Assembly (NCBI RefSeq): GCF_000176855.2
Contig: NC_015138.1
Location: forward strand, 4,774,001-4,838,000
Length of the DNA: 64,000 bases
Origin: Paracidovorax avenae ATCC 19860
GTDB lineage: Bacteria; Pseudomonadota; Gammaproteobacteria; Burkholderiales; Burkholderiaceae_C
Direction of reading: 5' to 3'
Position 1 is the stretch's first letter. Each line of letters starts with the position of its first letter. The position numbers were made by a program, and so were the translations under genes. Below, one piece after another: positions 1-9,172 of the stretch. Below the pieces are notes generated by a model, which was not told the origin of the DNA, searched no databases, and saw nothing but the letters and a program-made list of their open reading frames with translations.

Positions 1-473
1 AGCAGGAAGAGCCGCGCGCGGTAGGCCTTGAGCTGCGCCCCGGAAGAGCGCGCCAGTTCGCCGTTCGAGAGCCCGCCCGCCCCCGTCAGGCGCGACAGCG
101 GCACGCCCTGCGCGGCCTCCGGGTTGAAGTGCAGCTGCCCCCCTTCCCAGGGCCGCACCGCCAGGTCGGCCGTGGCGGTGAAGGAATACGAGCGCTCGCG
201 CGTGGGCACCAGGCTGTTCGGGCCGGTGTAGGCCGCATCGAAGGCCGGCTTGCGCTGCCAGACATAGGTGGTCTGGGCGTGCAGGGCCACGCGCGGCTCG
301 GCGGAGGAGTCACCATCCTCTGCTGCTGCGGCGGCCGCGGGCGCAGCGGCGGGGGAGTCGTCCGGGGCCGCGGCCCAGGCTCCGGCGGCGGGGATGGCCA
401 GCAAGGCGGCGGTCAGGAACGGAACGCGGAAACGGGCCGGCGCGGGAAAGGACAGGGGCAGGAAGCTACGCAT
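1..473 (-). CDS. Carbohydrate (OprB-like) porin, N-terminal part
   Basis: The first 157 codons of an outer-membrane protein whose 3' end lies beyond the left edge. An N-terminal signal peptide is visible (basic start, hydrophobic stretch around residues 15-33, cleavage likely near AGAWAAA), followed by an Ala/Pro/Asp linker. The mature part contains TYVWQRKPAF, a GPNSL stretch, SYSFTATADLAVRPWEGG and a FNPEAAQGVPLS segment, which are typical of the carbohydrate-selective porin family found in Comamonadaceae. The start is the ATG whose complement lies at 471-473. It is the last gene on the minus strand after the exosortase pair, with an 86-bp gap. Substrate cannot be told from this fragment. 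Confidence 0.75.
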   Translation of the reverse strand, partial: MRSFLPLSFPAPARFRVPFLTAALLAIPAAGAWAAAPDDSPAAAPAAAAAAEDGDSSAEPRVALHAQTTYVWQRKPAFDAAYTGPNSLVPTRERSYSFTATADLAVRPWEGGQLHFNPEAAQGVPLSRLTGAGGLSNGELARSSGAQLKAYRARLFL

Positions 474-559
474 GGGCCGGCATTCTGGCAGCGCCCGGCG
501 GCACGGCCGTGTCGGCCGGCCCCGGTGTGACTCGGCCGCCACACTGCCGGGCAGGAAAG

Positions 560-1381
560 TCAGCGCAGGGGCCGGCGCGGGGGCAGGCCCGCAGAGGCGC
601 TAGACGACACCGGAACGCCACCGATGGACCGCTCGGGCGCCAGCGGGGTGCCGGCTGCGGGAGCCTCTGCAGCCGGTCCGGAAGCCGTGGCGGGGACCTG
701 TGCTGCGTCCTTGCCAGGGACCGCCGTGGCCTCGGGCGCCGAAGCCGGTGCCGCAGGCGCACCGGCAGGCGCCGCAACCCGGCCGGACAGCGAACGCTTC
801 CATGCGCCGATCACTACCTCGTTCACGAACGCCCGGTCCAGCCAGAGCCAGACCAGGATCGGCGCGAGCGTGGGCACTACCAGCGAGCCCAGCTGGTAGC
901 CATAGACCAGGGCCTCCATCTGCCACTGCGCCACGCGCAGCGTGCGCACGTCGAACTGCGCCGTCAGCAGCAGTTGCATCAGCAGTTGCATGCACAGGCT
1001 GAAGGCCTGCAGCGGCAGCAGCAGCGCATAGCCGGCCAGCGCGCGCACCGTGCGCCCGGGCCCGCGCGCGGCCAGGAGCAGCGCCAGGAAGATCGGCAGC
1101 CCGTAGGCGTAGCGGCCCGGGTCGGATTCGAGGGTGATCTCCACCGGCTGGTTGCCCGTCTGGGGCGTGGCGATGGCCACCGAGGTGTCCACCTCCAGCC
1201 GCCCGGGGGCGAGCCGCGCCTCGCGCACCCAGCCGGGGGCCGTGCGCTCCAGCGCCACGCCGGCCACCATGCCGGCGGGGTAGGACGTCCAGGGCGACAC
1301 CCGCGTCCACGCGAGCGTGAGCACGACGACCCCGATGAAGAGGCCGATGACGAAGGCCTTCAGGCTGGCGGCGCGGCGCAT
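560..1381 (-). CDS. Exosortase H-associated membrane protein
   Basis: 273 residues. It starts with a membrane segment at about residues 8-27, has a periplasmic-looking stretch to about 95, then two or three further hydrophobic segments (about 95-140 and 150-185). The last 85 residues are an Ala/Pro-rich tail of low complexity. It starts 15 bp after the exosortase H stop codon and is read on the same strand. Proteins of this layout next to XrtH are known as exosortase H-associated membrane proteins; the role is not established and may be help in processing or anchoring IPTL-CTERM substrates. The call rests mainly on position and membrane layout. Confidence 0.7.
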   Translation of the reverse strand: MRRAASLKAFVIGLFIGVVVLTLAWTRVSPWTSYPAGMVAGVALERTAPGWVREARLAPGRLEVDTSVAIATPQTGNQPVEITLESDPGRYAYGLPIFLALLLAARGPGRTVRALAGYALLLPLQAFSLCMQLLMQLLLTAQFDVRTLRVAQWQMEALVYGYQLGSLVVPTLAPILVWLWLDRAFVNEVVIGAWKRSLSGRVAAPAGAPAAPASAPEATAVPGKDAAQVPATASGPAAEAPAAGTPLAPERSIGGVPVSSSASAGLPPRRPLR

Positions 1382-1396
1382 CGCGGTCGCGCTGCC

Positions 1397-1939
1397 TCAG
1401 GCCAGGGCCGCGGCCGGGGGCGTGGCCGGCGGCGCGCCCGGGCCGGGCGGGGAGCCGGCGGACGGCTTGCTGCCCGCGCGCACCCACAGCAGCCAGACGA
1501 TAAGCACGTCCACCATGATCAGCGCCTGCCAGAGGTACTCGTGCGCGAAATTGAACACCGTCGTGCTCCACTGGCCCAGGTAGAACAGGCTGATCACCCG
1601 CACGATGTTGAGCGCCTGCACCGCCACGAAGCCCGCCGCCAGCCCGACCAGCTTGTGCCGCCAGGTGGAGGGGAACGCCATCACCGCCGCGAACAGCACG
1701 ATGCAGGCCTCTATCCCGTTGCAGCCCGCCTCGATCGACACGCCGAAGCCTGTCTGGTGGTTCCACAGCACCTTGCCCGCCGCCGCGGCCGAGCTGTCGA
1801 ACCACATCACCATCGTCGCGCAGATGCGCGCGAGCAGCGCCGTCCACGGCAGCACCAGGTGCTCCTGCACCCAGTTGAGCATGTTGATGCCGAACAGGGT
1901 GAGCTGGAGGGTGAGGAAGATGAGGAAGAAGCGCAGCAT
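1397..1939 (-). CDS. xrtH: Exosortase H (XrtH, IPTL-CTERM sorting)
   Basis: 180 residues, a multi-span inner-membrane cysteine protease/transpeptidase of the exosortase family. The three expected active-site residues are visible: Cys73 in EAGCNGIEA, Arg114 in NIVRV and His133 in FAHEY, each at a membrane edge. Exosortase H is small (about 180 residues) and recognises proteins with a C-terminal IPTL-CTERM signal, cleaving and probably anchoring them at the cell surface. No protein with such a signal was seen in this window, so the substrates lie elsewhere. The C-terminal 25 residues are Pro/Ala/Gly rich. It is the first gene of the minus-strand pair. Confidence 0.85.
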   Translation of the reverse strand: MLRFFLIFLTLQLTLFGINMLNWVQEHLVLPWTALLARICATMVMWFDSSAAAAGKVLWNHQTGFGVSIEAGCNGIEACIVLFAAVMAFPSTWRHKLVGLAAGFVAVQALNIVRVISLFYLGQWSTTVFNFAHEYLWQALIMVDVLIVWLLWVRAGSKPSAGSPPGPGAPPATPPAAALA

Positions 1940-2182
1940 GGCGTGGGGCTCCGCGGAGGGGGTGGGGATCGCTGCGCATTATCCGGGAGCGTTGGGGAGC
2001 CGCCCGGTCAGCGCCTCATGCATGTTTGGTGCAGACCCAACCCATCCACCTTCAGGAACAAAAGTTACCTGGCGCAACCTTTCGATCAATTATAGAAATT
2101 TATGATCCCGGCCGTTTCAATGGACTCGACCGCAGTCCGGGAGGTTGCGGTCCATAACGATAACTGACGAGGGAGTGATGAC

Positions 2183-5100
2183 ATGAGCGGCAAACCCGCA
2201 GCCCGCCAGGGCGACCTGACCAAAAAAGGCGGCACGATCGTCCAGGGCTCGGCGACGGTGCTGATCGGCTCGGCAGGCGGCGTGGCGTGCTCGGAGTGCC
2301 CCGGAGGAATGGCGGTGGGCAACCCGGTGAACCCATCGCTGGGCGCAAAGGTGCTGACCGGGGCCGATGAACTGGACTTCGCGCTGCCGGGGCCGCTGCC
2401 GCTGGCGTGGCAACGGGTGTACAGCAGCTATGTGAATGCAGAGCACGGCGCGGCGTGCGGGCTGCTGGGGTACGGCTGGAAGCTGCCGCTGGAACTGCGG
2501 GTGGTGCTGCAGGAAGAGCGCGCGGTGCTCTTCGATGCGACGGGGCGGGCGATCACGTTCGATGAAGCCCTTGAGCCAGGTCAGGCCCTCTACAGCAGCA
2601 GTGAGAATCTGTGGTTGATGCGTGGCGGCGGGATGGTTGTTGCGGACACCTCCACCGCTCCAGCCATCCCGGCCGAACTGCTGCCCTGGGCGCAGCAGCC
2701 CCGGTGGTCGCACGTTCCGGCGGTGCTGCGCGCAAACCCCGGCTGCGTGATCGCCGCGCCGGGCTCTGCCGGTGCGGGGGCAACAGCCTGGGTGTTCCTG
2801 CCCGCACAGACGGCAGCGCCCGGTACCCCGGCAGGCAGTGCCCCGGATCATGTCCTGCATGCAGTGATCGACCGCTTCGGCCGAAGCCAGCGCTACCAGT
2901 GGGGCAACGAAGGCCCGCACCGGAGCCGCGTCGTGGGCATCACCGATGGCAGTGGACGCCGCTACGCGCTGCACTACGAACGCATCGCCTCCGGTGCATC
3001 CGCATTCCCATCGGCCAAACCGAAGGCGCCCCACCCCTCGCTGCAACCCGACGACGGCGTGCGGCTCGTGGCCGTGGACTGCACGTTCAACCCGCTCGAC
3101 CCCGGCCTGATACCCGACACGGCCCCGCGCCCGCAACCGCTGGTGCGCTACCGCTACGACGGCGCGGGCAACCTCGCCGAAGTCCTGGGCCAGGACGGCA
3201 CGGTATTGCGCCGCTTCGGCTACGACGCATGGCACCGCATGACGGAACACCAGGTGCGCCAGGGCCCGCGGCACCGCTACGTGTACGAGGACCAGACCGC
3301 GCAAGGCCGGCGCAAGGGATTGCCTGCGCGCCCGGGCGCACGCGTGGCCGAGCAGCACAACGAGGAAGGGCTGTCGTACTTCTTCGACTACGGCCACTCT
3401 CCGATAACCGACGGCAATGGACCTGCCGCCTCGGTGCGCAGCAGCACGGTAGTGCGCGACAGCCTGGGGCGCACCACGACCTACCACTTCGAGGGCGAAG
3501 GCGGGCTCAAGCGCCTGGTGCGTCTCGTGGCCCCGGACGGGGCCGAACACAGCTACAGCTACGACAGCGCCGGCCGCCGCCTCTCTGCCACCGATGCGCT
3601 GGGCCGCACCACGTGGTGGCGCTATGACGGCGCAGGCCGGCTGCTGGGCGTGCAGGGCCCGGATGGCCGCAGCACCCAGCAGCGCTGGGGCGCGGCGGGC
3701 AGTGCGCAGGACGGGCTGCTGCTGGCGAGCCAGGACGCGGCAGGCCTGCGCACGCACTACCGCTACGACGACTGGGGCCGTCTGGTGGAGGTCGCGATAC
3801 TGCCGGAAGGAGGAACGGACGAGGCGGCAACGCTGCAGGCCCTCACCACACGCTTCGAATACGCACAACCCCAGCAGGATGCTGAGACCGGCGCGACGAC
3901 ATTCCCGCCCCACACGCTCGCCTGGTGCGACCAGCCCGTGGCGATGATCGACGCCCAGGGCGGGCGCAGCCAGTACGCCTACAACGCCTGCGGCCAGCTC
4001 GCGCGGCACACGGACTGCTCCGGCCACAGCCAGACATGGCGCCACGGCGCCTGGGGCGAGGTGGTGGAAGCGGTGGACGCGCTGGGCCAGTGCACACGAC
4101 TGCGCCACGCGATGCAGCAAGGCGCGCTGCGGCTGGTGGGCGTGCAGCAGCCGGGCAACACGGCGGTGCGCTACCGCTGGAACGAAGCCGGACGGATGGA
4201 GGCCGTCACCCACGGCACGCACGACGTGCTGGAAGGCACGGGCGAGCCCGCGGGCACCAGCACCACCATCGCTTACCGGCACGACCTGTGGGGCCGCGTG
4301 GTGGAACAGTCGCAGGCGGGCCGGGGCGTGCAGTTGCGCTACGACGTGGCCGGGCGGCTGCAGGAGCTCGTCAACGAGAACGGCGACGTGACACGCTTCG
4401 TGCACGATGCGGCCGACCGGCTGGTGCAGGAAGTGGGCTTCGATGGGCGCAGCCAGGTGTATGGCTACGACGCGGCGGGCCAGCTCACGCACACGGGTGA
4501 TGGGCATGGCGAGGGCCACCACCCGGGAGCGGCGGCGCGGCCGGAGTTGGGCGCAGTGGTGCGCACGCGGCTGCACTACGATCTGGGCGGCCGGTTGGTG
4601 GCGCGTGTCGCCGTGCGGCTGCCGGCACCGGGAGCAGCGTCCAGTGTGGATGTATCCGACAACCCAGCGGCTGAACCGCACGCCGTGCTGCAAATCCAGC
4701 GCTTTGAACACAGCCCAGCCGGAGCATTGCAGCAGACGCGCACCTGGGAGGCAGAACTGCCGCACGGGATCGAGCCCATGGCATTGCCTGTCAGCTCCGC
4801 ACTCCCAGGCGCTGCCACGGATCGACCCATCCCCCTCGCCGAACGGTGGTTGGCGCTGGACACGCAAGGATTACTGTCCCTGCTGGACCGCCCGGGCGAC
4901 CCGGCCCAGGCTCCGCTGGCGGCCGCGCTGCAGGCGCAGCGTCTGCAACCCGAGGCCCGCGTGGCCCTCGCGCGCGATGCCTTCGGGCGCGTCTGCGGAG
5001 AGACGCAGACGCTGTACCGCCAAGCCACCCAGCCGCAGGCATCCCATACGGGGGGCGAGCCCCCCGTGGAGTTCGAGCACGCGATCACCCACACCCTGGG

Positions 5101-6618
5101 CCCGCTGGGCCAGCGCACGGCCACGCAGGCGCAAGGGCTGGGCACGCTGCAGTGGCTGGCCTACGGTTCGGGCCACGTGCACGGGCTGCTGCTGGACGGC
5201 CAGCCGCTGGTGGACTGGGAGCGCGATGCCCTGCACCGCGAGGTGGGGCGCACGCTGCACCTGCTGGAAGGCCAGGACAACGCAGACCTGACGGCGATCG
5301 TGCATGCACGGCAGCTGGACCCGATGGGCCGGATGCTGCACCAGGACTGGCGCGGCCTGCGCCATGGGGCGCCCATGCCAACGACCGGTGACGCCAACGA
5401 CTCCGATACGGGCCCCTCGTCCGCCGCGGGCCGCATCGCCCCGGCGCTGGGTCCCCTCTCCACACTCGCCCAGCGCCGCTACTGGTACGACCCGCTGGGC
5501 CAACTGGTGGGCGTGCAGACCCCGGGCGAGGCCACGCGCTACGGCTACGACGCCTGGCAGCGCCTGAGCGGGCTGCACCGCGCGGGCCCGGGCTCGACGG
5601 AGATACAGGCGCACTGGACGCTGGACGCAGCGGGCAACCGCCTGCCCGCGCCCGTGGAGGCGCGGGCAGCCGGGTCCTCCAGCGCCGAGCGCCAGGACTG
5701 GGCGCGGCAGGTGCGCAAGAACCTGCACGATGCGGGCTTCGACCTGCTGCGCGCGGGCGACGGGCCCGGTGAAGGTGCTGGCCCGGTCACGCGCTGGCCG
5801 GGCAACCGCATCGGATGGAACACGCCCGAACCGGACGCCGATGGAGCCGGCAGCGACGGCAAGGGCATCCTGATCCGCTACCGCTACGACGCCTTCGGCA
5901 ACCGGGTGCAGGCGCTGCACGCCGCCGGCCGGGCGCAGCGGTTGCGCTACGACGCGTTGCACCAGTTGCGCGAAGTCTGGCAGCGCGAGGCAGCGGGTGG
6001 CGCCTGGCAGCGGGTGGCCTGCTACCGCTACGACCCCTTCGGGCGTCGGCTGGCCAAGACCGTCTTCGGTCATGGCAACGACAACAGCAACGCAGCTGCG
6101 GAGCCTTCGACCACCACCTATGCCGGCTGGGACGGCGACCGCCTCGTGCACACCGAAAGCCCGCAGGGGCTGCAGCACGTGCTCTACGAGCCCGGCTCCT
6201 TCGCGCCGCTGCTGCGCCTGGAGCGTGAGCAGGCCATCCCCACGGCCATGCAGGCCCTGCTCGCCATGGAGGGGAGTGAAGGCCTCGGCGAAGCGCAGGC
6301 GTTCTTCGCGGCGCTGCCGCCATCGCAGCGCGAAATGCTGCAGGATGCGCTGCACGGCGCCATGGGACCGGACGGTGAGGGACTGATCGCGCGTATGCAG
6401 GGCGTGCTTCCCGCCGAGGTGGCCACGCTGCTGGCATCCGGACTGCAGGAGGTCGGCAGGTGCCAGCTGTCCGCTGCCCGGTCCGCGCCGACGCTCATCC
6501 GCCATTTCCTGTGCGACCACCTGGGCACGCCCATCGCCCTGGTGGACGCCAATGGCCCGCAGGCGGGCCTGGTCACCTGGGCCGCGACCTATCACGCGTG
6601 GGGCGCCGTGCGCGAGGA
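2183..6618 (+). pseudogene. PAAR/Rhs effector, 5' fragment interrupted by an IS
   Basis: About 1478 codons of a large Rhs-family protein. The first 60 residues form a short PAAR-like cap (AARQGDLTKKGG, then GSATVLIGSAGG) expected to sit on a type VI secretion spike. The segment NPVNPSLGAKVLTGADE is the DUF6531-type entry to the Rhs shell. Dozens of YD repeats follow (RYRYDGAGNL, YGYDAWQRL, YRYDPFGRRL). The reading frame is native to codon GAG at 6614 and is then broken by the element at 6619; in the present sequence it runs into the IS and stops at 6805. Joined to 7910-8450 it gives 1658 residues without a gap. A GGGAG ribosome site precedes the ATG. The native role is delivery of the C-terminal toxin to rival cells. 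Confidence 0.93.
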
Positions 6619-7841
6619 GGGAGCCTCTCACAACCGCCACCAGCCAGTTTTTCCGGCGTGTCGTCAGATTCCAGCGCCCCGAATGCGCTCGGACACCTGC
6701 TCGGTGGGTGGGACGCAGCCCATGTACAGGGGCCTTTGCCCCCCGCAAGGCTCACGCTTTTTGACGGTTGCAGGCGCACCCGTGCCTTGGCAGCCGATGG
6801 CTTGAAGAACGCATCCACTTGCCGATGCAGGAACGACGCCAGGCGCTTGAGGTTGTAGCAGGCAGCCATCATCGTCATCGCCACCGTGGCGCGGGTCTGC
6901 CCGATCGTGCGAACGAACTTGCCGCCCAGGTGACGGAGACCGGCAAACACATGCTCCACCTTGGCACGCTTCTTTGCGATGCGCTGGTTGCGCCTTTGCT
7001 GGCACTCGCTCAGTGGCTTGCCCGGCCGAGCCCTGCGTTGCATCGCGTCCACCAAGCCCAGCACCTTGAGTAGCTGCTGGCGCTGCCGGCTCGCGTAGGC
7101 CTTGTCCGTATGCACTGCACGCCCGGTGTTGTGCAGGTCCAGCACCTCGTCGAAGTGGTGTCCGTCATGCTCGCTGGCCGTGCCCGTGGCGATCCTGCGG
7201 ATGAAGCCGTGCTTGAGGTCCACGCTCACGCTGAGCTTGTAGCCGAAGTAGCCCTTGCCGTGCTTCTTCGTGTGCGTGGCGTCCACATCCTTTTGCCGGC
7301 GCTCGGCCTCGCTCCAATCGGGCGTTCTGCCTTCGGCCAGGGCCTCGCGCTCCTGCCTGTCCAGGCGCTGGCGGGGCGCGGGCACCAGCGTGGCATCGAT
7401 GGCCTGTCCGCCACGGGCGATGTAGCCATGGCGGTGCAGTTGCGCATCCACACCCTGGAACAACGCCGTCGCCCCGTCAACGCCCAGCCGCTCGCCGAAG
7501 CGCCAGATCGTGTTGCGGTCCGGCACGTTCATCGCGTCTTGCAGCAGACAAAAGCGCTGATAGCTCGCCCGGTCCAGCAACTGGTATTCCATCTGCTCGT
7601 CCGACAGGTTGTACAGGCGCTTCAAGACCAGGATGCGCACCATCACCTCGATGGGATAGGCCGGCCGACCACCCTTGCGGCCATCGCCGCGCTCGATGAG
7701 TGCATCCACCAGCCGCGCCAGCTCGGCGAAGTCGATGTGCCGCGCGATCACCTGCAACGGATCGCCCACTTCATCTCTCTTATGCTGGCGCGACGCCTCG
7801 GCAAACAGATCGAACTTCAAGGCGCTGCGAGGAGAGATCAT
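6573..7841 (-). CDS. IS5-family DDE transposase with a run-on C-terminus
   Basis: The open frame has 422 codons. The transposase core shows the family features: a helical N-terminal region with RPAYPIEVMVRILVLKRLYN, the first catalytic Asp in IDATLVPA, the second in HTDKAYASR and the Glu in KKRAKVEHVFAGLRHL. Homology-like sequence ends near KARVRLQPSK. The rest is Ser/Pro/Arg-rich, passes the IS end at 6619 and stops in antisense Rhs DNA. A run of five T at 6758-6762 explains this: with four, the frame would read LQPSKA and stop at 6752-6754, giving about 362 residues, a usual length. So this copy probably has a one-base insertion. The catalytic core is intact, so activity may remain. Confidence 0.9.
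   Translation of the reverse strand: MISPRSALKFDLFAEASRQHKRDEVGDPLQVIARHIDFAELARLVDALIERGDGRKGGRPAYPIEVMVRILVLKRLYNLSDEQMEYQLLDRASYQRFCLLQDAMNVPDRNTIWRFGERLGVDGATALFQGVDAQLHRHGYIARGGQAIDATLVPAPRQRLDRQEREALAEGRTPDWSEAERRQKDVDATHTKKHGKGYFGYKLSVSVDLKHGFIRRIATGTASEHDGHHFDEVLDLHNTGRAVHTDKAYASRQRQQLLKVLGLVDAMQRRARPGKPLSECQQRRNQRIAKKRAKVEHVFAGLRHLGGKFVRTIGQTRATVAMTMMAACYNLKRLASFLHRQVDAFFKPSAAKARVRLQPSKSVSLAGGKGPCTWAASHPPSRCPSAFGALESDDTPEKLAGGGCERLPPRARRPTRDRSRPR
6619..6635 (+). repeat. IS left terminal inverted repeat
   Basis: Sequence GGGAGCCTCTCACAACC. It pairs with 7889-7905 read on the other strand, with mismatches at positions 5 and 13. The 4-bp target duplication AGGA lies immediately outside. 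Confidence 0.9.
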
Positions 7842-7888
7842 GGCAAGGAGGACGGCTCAGGTCTTGTCGGTGAACAAGGGAGTGGCCG

Positions 7889-7905
7889 GGTTTTGAGAGG
7901 TTCCC
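7889..7905 (-). repeat. IS right terminal inverted repeat
   Basis: Read on the minus strand it is GGGAACCTCTCAAAACC, matching 15 of 17 bases of the left end. The second AGGA copy follows at 7906-7909. Confidence 0.9.
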
Positions 7906-7909
7906 AGGA

Positions 7910-8450
7910 ATACGATCCGCACGGTATTGGCCAGCCCATCCGATTCCAGGGCCAGCAGCTCGACGTAGAGACGGGGCTGCATTACAACCGCTTCCGATAC
8001 TACGACCCCAGGGCTAGTCAGTATGTAACGCAGGACCCGGTTGGATTGAACGGTGGTTTGAACTATTATGCATATGCAACTGGCAATCCGATTAAGTACG
8101 TTGACCCGACTGGGCAGTTCGCGATGCTGCTGCCGCTCATCCCAGCCATCACCGGCACCGACCTGCTAATTGGCGCGGGGCTTGGTGGGGCGCTTATAGG
8201 ACTGGACAAGATATTTAACAGGCCAGGGAAGACGCCCAATACCGGAGAGCCAGGCTCTTGTCATGTGAACCCTGGTAGCGGCCAAGAGCGAAAATACGGA
8301 AGTGATGGCAAGCCAGAGTACGATATCGATTGGGATCATGACCATGGACAAGGCAGCCCTCATGGGCATAACTGGGATGGGGACAAACGTGACAATGGTT
8401 GGCCTATATCGTCATGGCCTCATGGCAGAACTTCGGGGCAAAATCCATGA
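7910..8450 (+). pseudogene. Rhs effector 3' fragment: core end plus C-terminal toxin tip
   Basis: The Rhs frame resumes right after the IS with EYDPHGIGQPIRFQGQQ, then YNRFRYYDPRASQYVTQDPVG and NYYAYATGNPIKYVDPTG, the conserved end of an Rhs core where self-cleavage takes place (DPVGL). The remaining roughly 110 residues are the variable tip: a hydrophobic, Gly-rich stretch (TGTDLLIGAGLGGALIG) and an Asp/His-rich end (YDIDWDHDHGQGSPHGHNW) that could hold metal or a nuclease site. No toxin family is assigned with confidence. An in-frame ATG at 8124 could let the tip be made alone. The stop TGA overlaps the next start as ATGA. Confidence 0.85.
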
Positions 8451-8803
8451 ATTCTACTGAGGCGCAATCTGTAGCGGTCATCTTTGAGATGGATGCGCGA
8501 GAGAAAATCATGAAACTGGCGGCATTCATGCCTGTGTGGGCTATTGACAGCACGGCAAATGCGAAGGCGATTGACGATGCAAGGCAGCAGCACCAGTTCC
8601 CGCTGACCATTTTTTTTGCACATCCTGGCGAATCGAGAATGGATATGTTTTCTCGGGTTTTGTTCGACGTTGACGAACATCACCAATGCGGCACGTTTGA
8701 TGTGTACGGTGCGTCCGAGAGGGATATCGACCCAGCAGCTGTGACTGAACTGAATATCCATCGTGTGCGCGAGACTGACTACGGATTCCAATTAATCCGG
8801 TGA
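8447..8803 (+). CDS. Candidate immunity protein for the Rhs tip
   Basis: 118 residues, acidic, no signal peptide or membrane segment. The start ATG at 8447 overlaps the Rhs stop codon as ATGA, the usual coupling of toxin tip and antidote, and this is the main reason for the call. An upstream in-frame start at 8399 would overlap the Rhs tip and is less likely. The sequence (AAFMPVWAIDS, FFAHPGESRMDMF, FDVYGASERDIDP) matches no family I recognise. The end may be frameshifted: the +1 frame from 8799 continues as GEADDAIETALAAAQGIF to a stop at 8886-8888, which looks like a natural C-terminus. Confidence 0.65.
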   Translation: MNSTEAQSVAVIFEMDAREKIMKLAAFMPVWAIDSTANAKAIDDARQQHQFPLTIFFAHPGESRMDMFSRVLFDVDEHHQCGTFDVYGASERDIDPAAVTELNIHRVRETDYGFQLIR

Positions 8804-8888
8804 GGCAGATGATGCAATTGAAACAGCCCTTGCTGCTGCCCAGGGTATCTTCCACCGCCAATGGCGCGCTCTCATGAAGCCCGTGTAG
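8799..8888 (+). pseudogene. Possible frameshifted C-terminus of the immunity gene
   Basis: A short open stretch of 29 codons starting where the candidate immunity frame stops. It encodes GEADDAIETALAAAQGIF, then HRQWRALMKPV and a stop, which looks like a helical protein end and not random sequence. A single-base change near 8795-8801 would join it to the preceding gene. It might instead be a scrap of another toxin-locus gene. Confidence 0.35.
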
Positions 8889-8911
8889 CGGTCTCGCGCA
8901 GCCACTTTCGG

Positions 8912-8956
8912 TGGTGCTCCGCTGCTCTGAAACCCAATGAGGTTCGCAGAGCACCA
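8912..8956. repeat. Imperfect inverted repeat in the Rhs debris region
   Basis: The outer arms TGGTGCTC (8912-8919) and GAGCACCA (8949-8956) are perfect complements. A competing inner pairing is CTCTG-A-AACC with GGTT-CG-CAGAG around the loop CAATGA. No T-run follows, so it is not a standard terminator. It may be a recombination scar or a small structured element; function unknown. Confidence 0.4.
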
Positions 8957-9013
8957 GACAGGAGGATTTGGCAGACAACCTGAGCCGCGTTCCTACGACT
9001 GAATCTGCACTGA

Positions 9014-9172
9014 ATCCGAATTCAGCATCAGAAGACAGAAAAATTACAAAGATGCATTGACGCAAGAATCAACATTGCAAAAAAATGCTTTGCAGGTGGC
9101 GACGCTGGTCACAACAAGCAAATCAATGAACTTATGAGAATCGTCGGTAAATGTACGGGACGCCAATGGTAG
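9014..9172 (+). pseudogene. Displaced second Rhs toxin-tip remnant
   Basis: A 52-codon open stretch without a start codon, ending at TAG 9170-9172. It reads LQRCIDARINIAKKCFAGGD, then AGHNKQINELMRIVGKCTGR and QW. The Cys-Phe-x-Gly-Gly-Asp-x-Gly-His motif followed by a helix and a late Cys is typical of toxin tips at the ends of Rhs proteins. It lacks any Rhs core, so it fits an orphan tip left after tip exchange. Its stop overlaps the start of the next gene (ATGGTAG), again the toxin/immunity arrangement. Base composition is well below that of the chromosome around it. Confidence 0.65.

Larger units (their letters stand above)
6619..7905 (-). mobile_element. IS5-family insertion sequence inside the Rhs gene
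   Basis: A 1287-bp element bounded by 17-bp imperfect inverted repeats (15 of 17 match) and flanked by a 4-bp direct duplication AGGA at 6615-6618 and 7906-7909. It carries one transposase gene on the minus strand. Removing the IS and one AGGA joins the codons GAG and GAA and restores the Rhs frame exactly, which proves both ends. The element name cannot be given without a database comparison. Confidence 0.95.

Noticed and set aside
2117..4867. A 916-codon open frame antisense to the Rhs gene
   Set aside because: It mirrors the YD-repeat codons of the real gene, has no start context and shows no protein-like motifs.
2900..6100. Regularly spaced short repeats that could suggest a CRISPR or tandem array
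   Set aside because: They are degenerate YD-repeat codons in one long reading frame, with no constant repeat/spacer lengths.
7110..7909. Apparent N-terminal part of the toxin-tip open frame
   Set aside because: This stretch is IS DNA read antisense to the transposase; the Rhs sequence only resumes at 7910.
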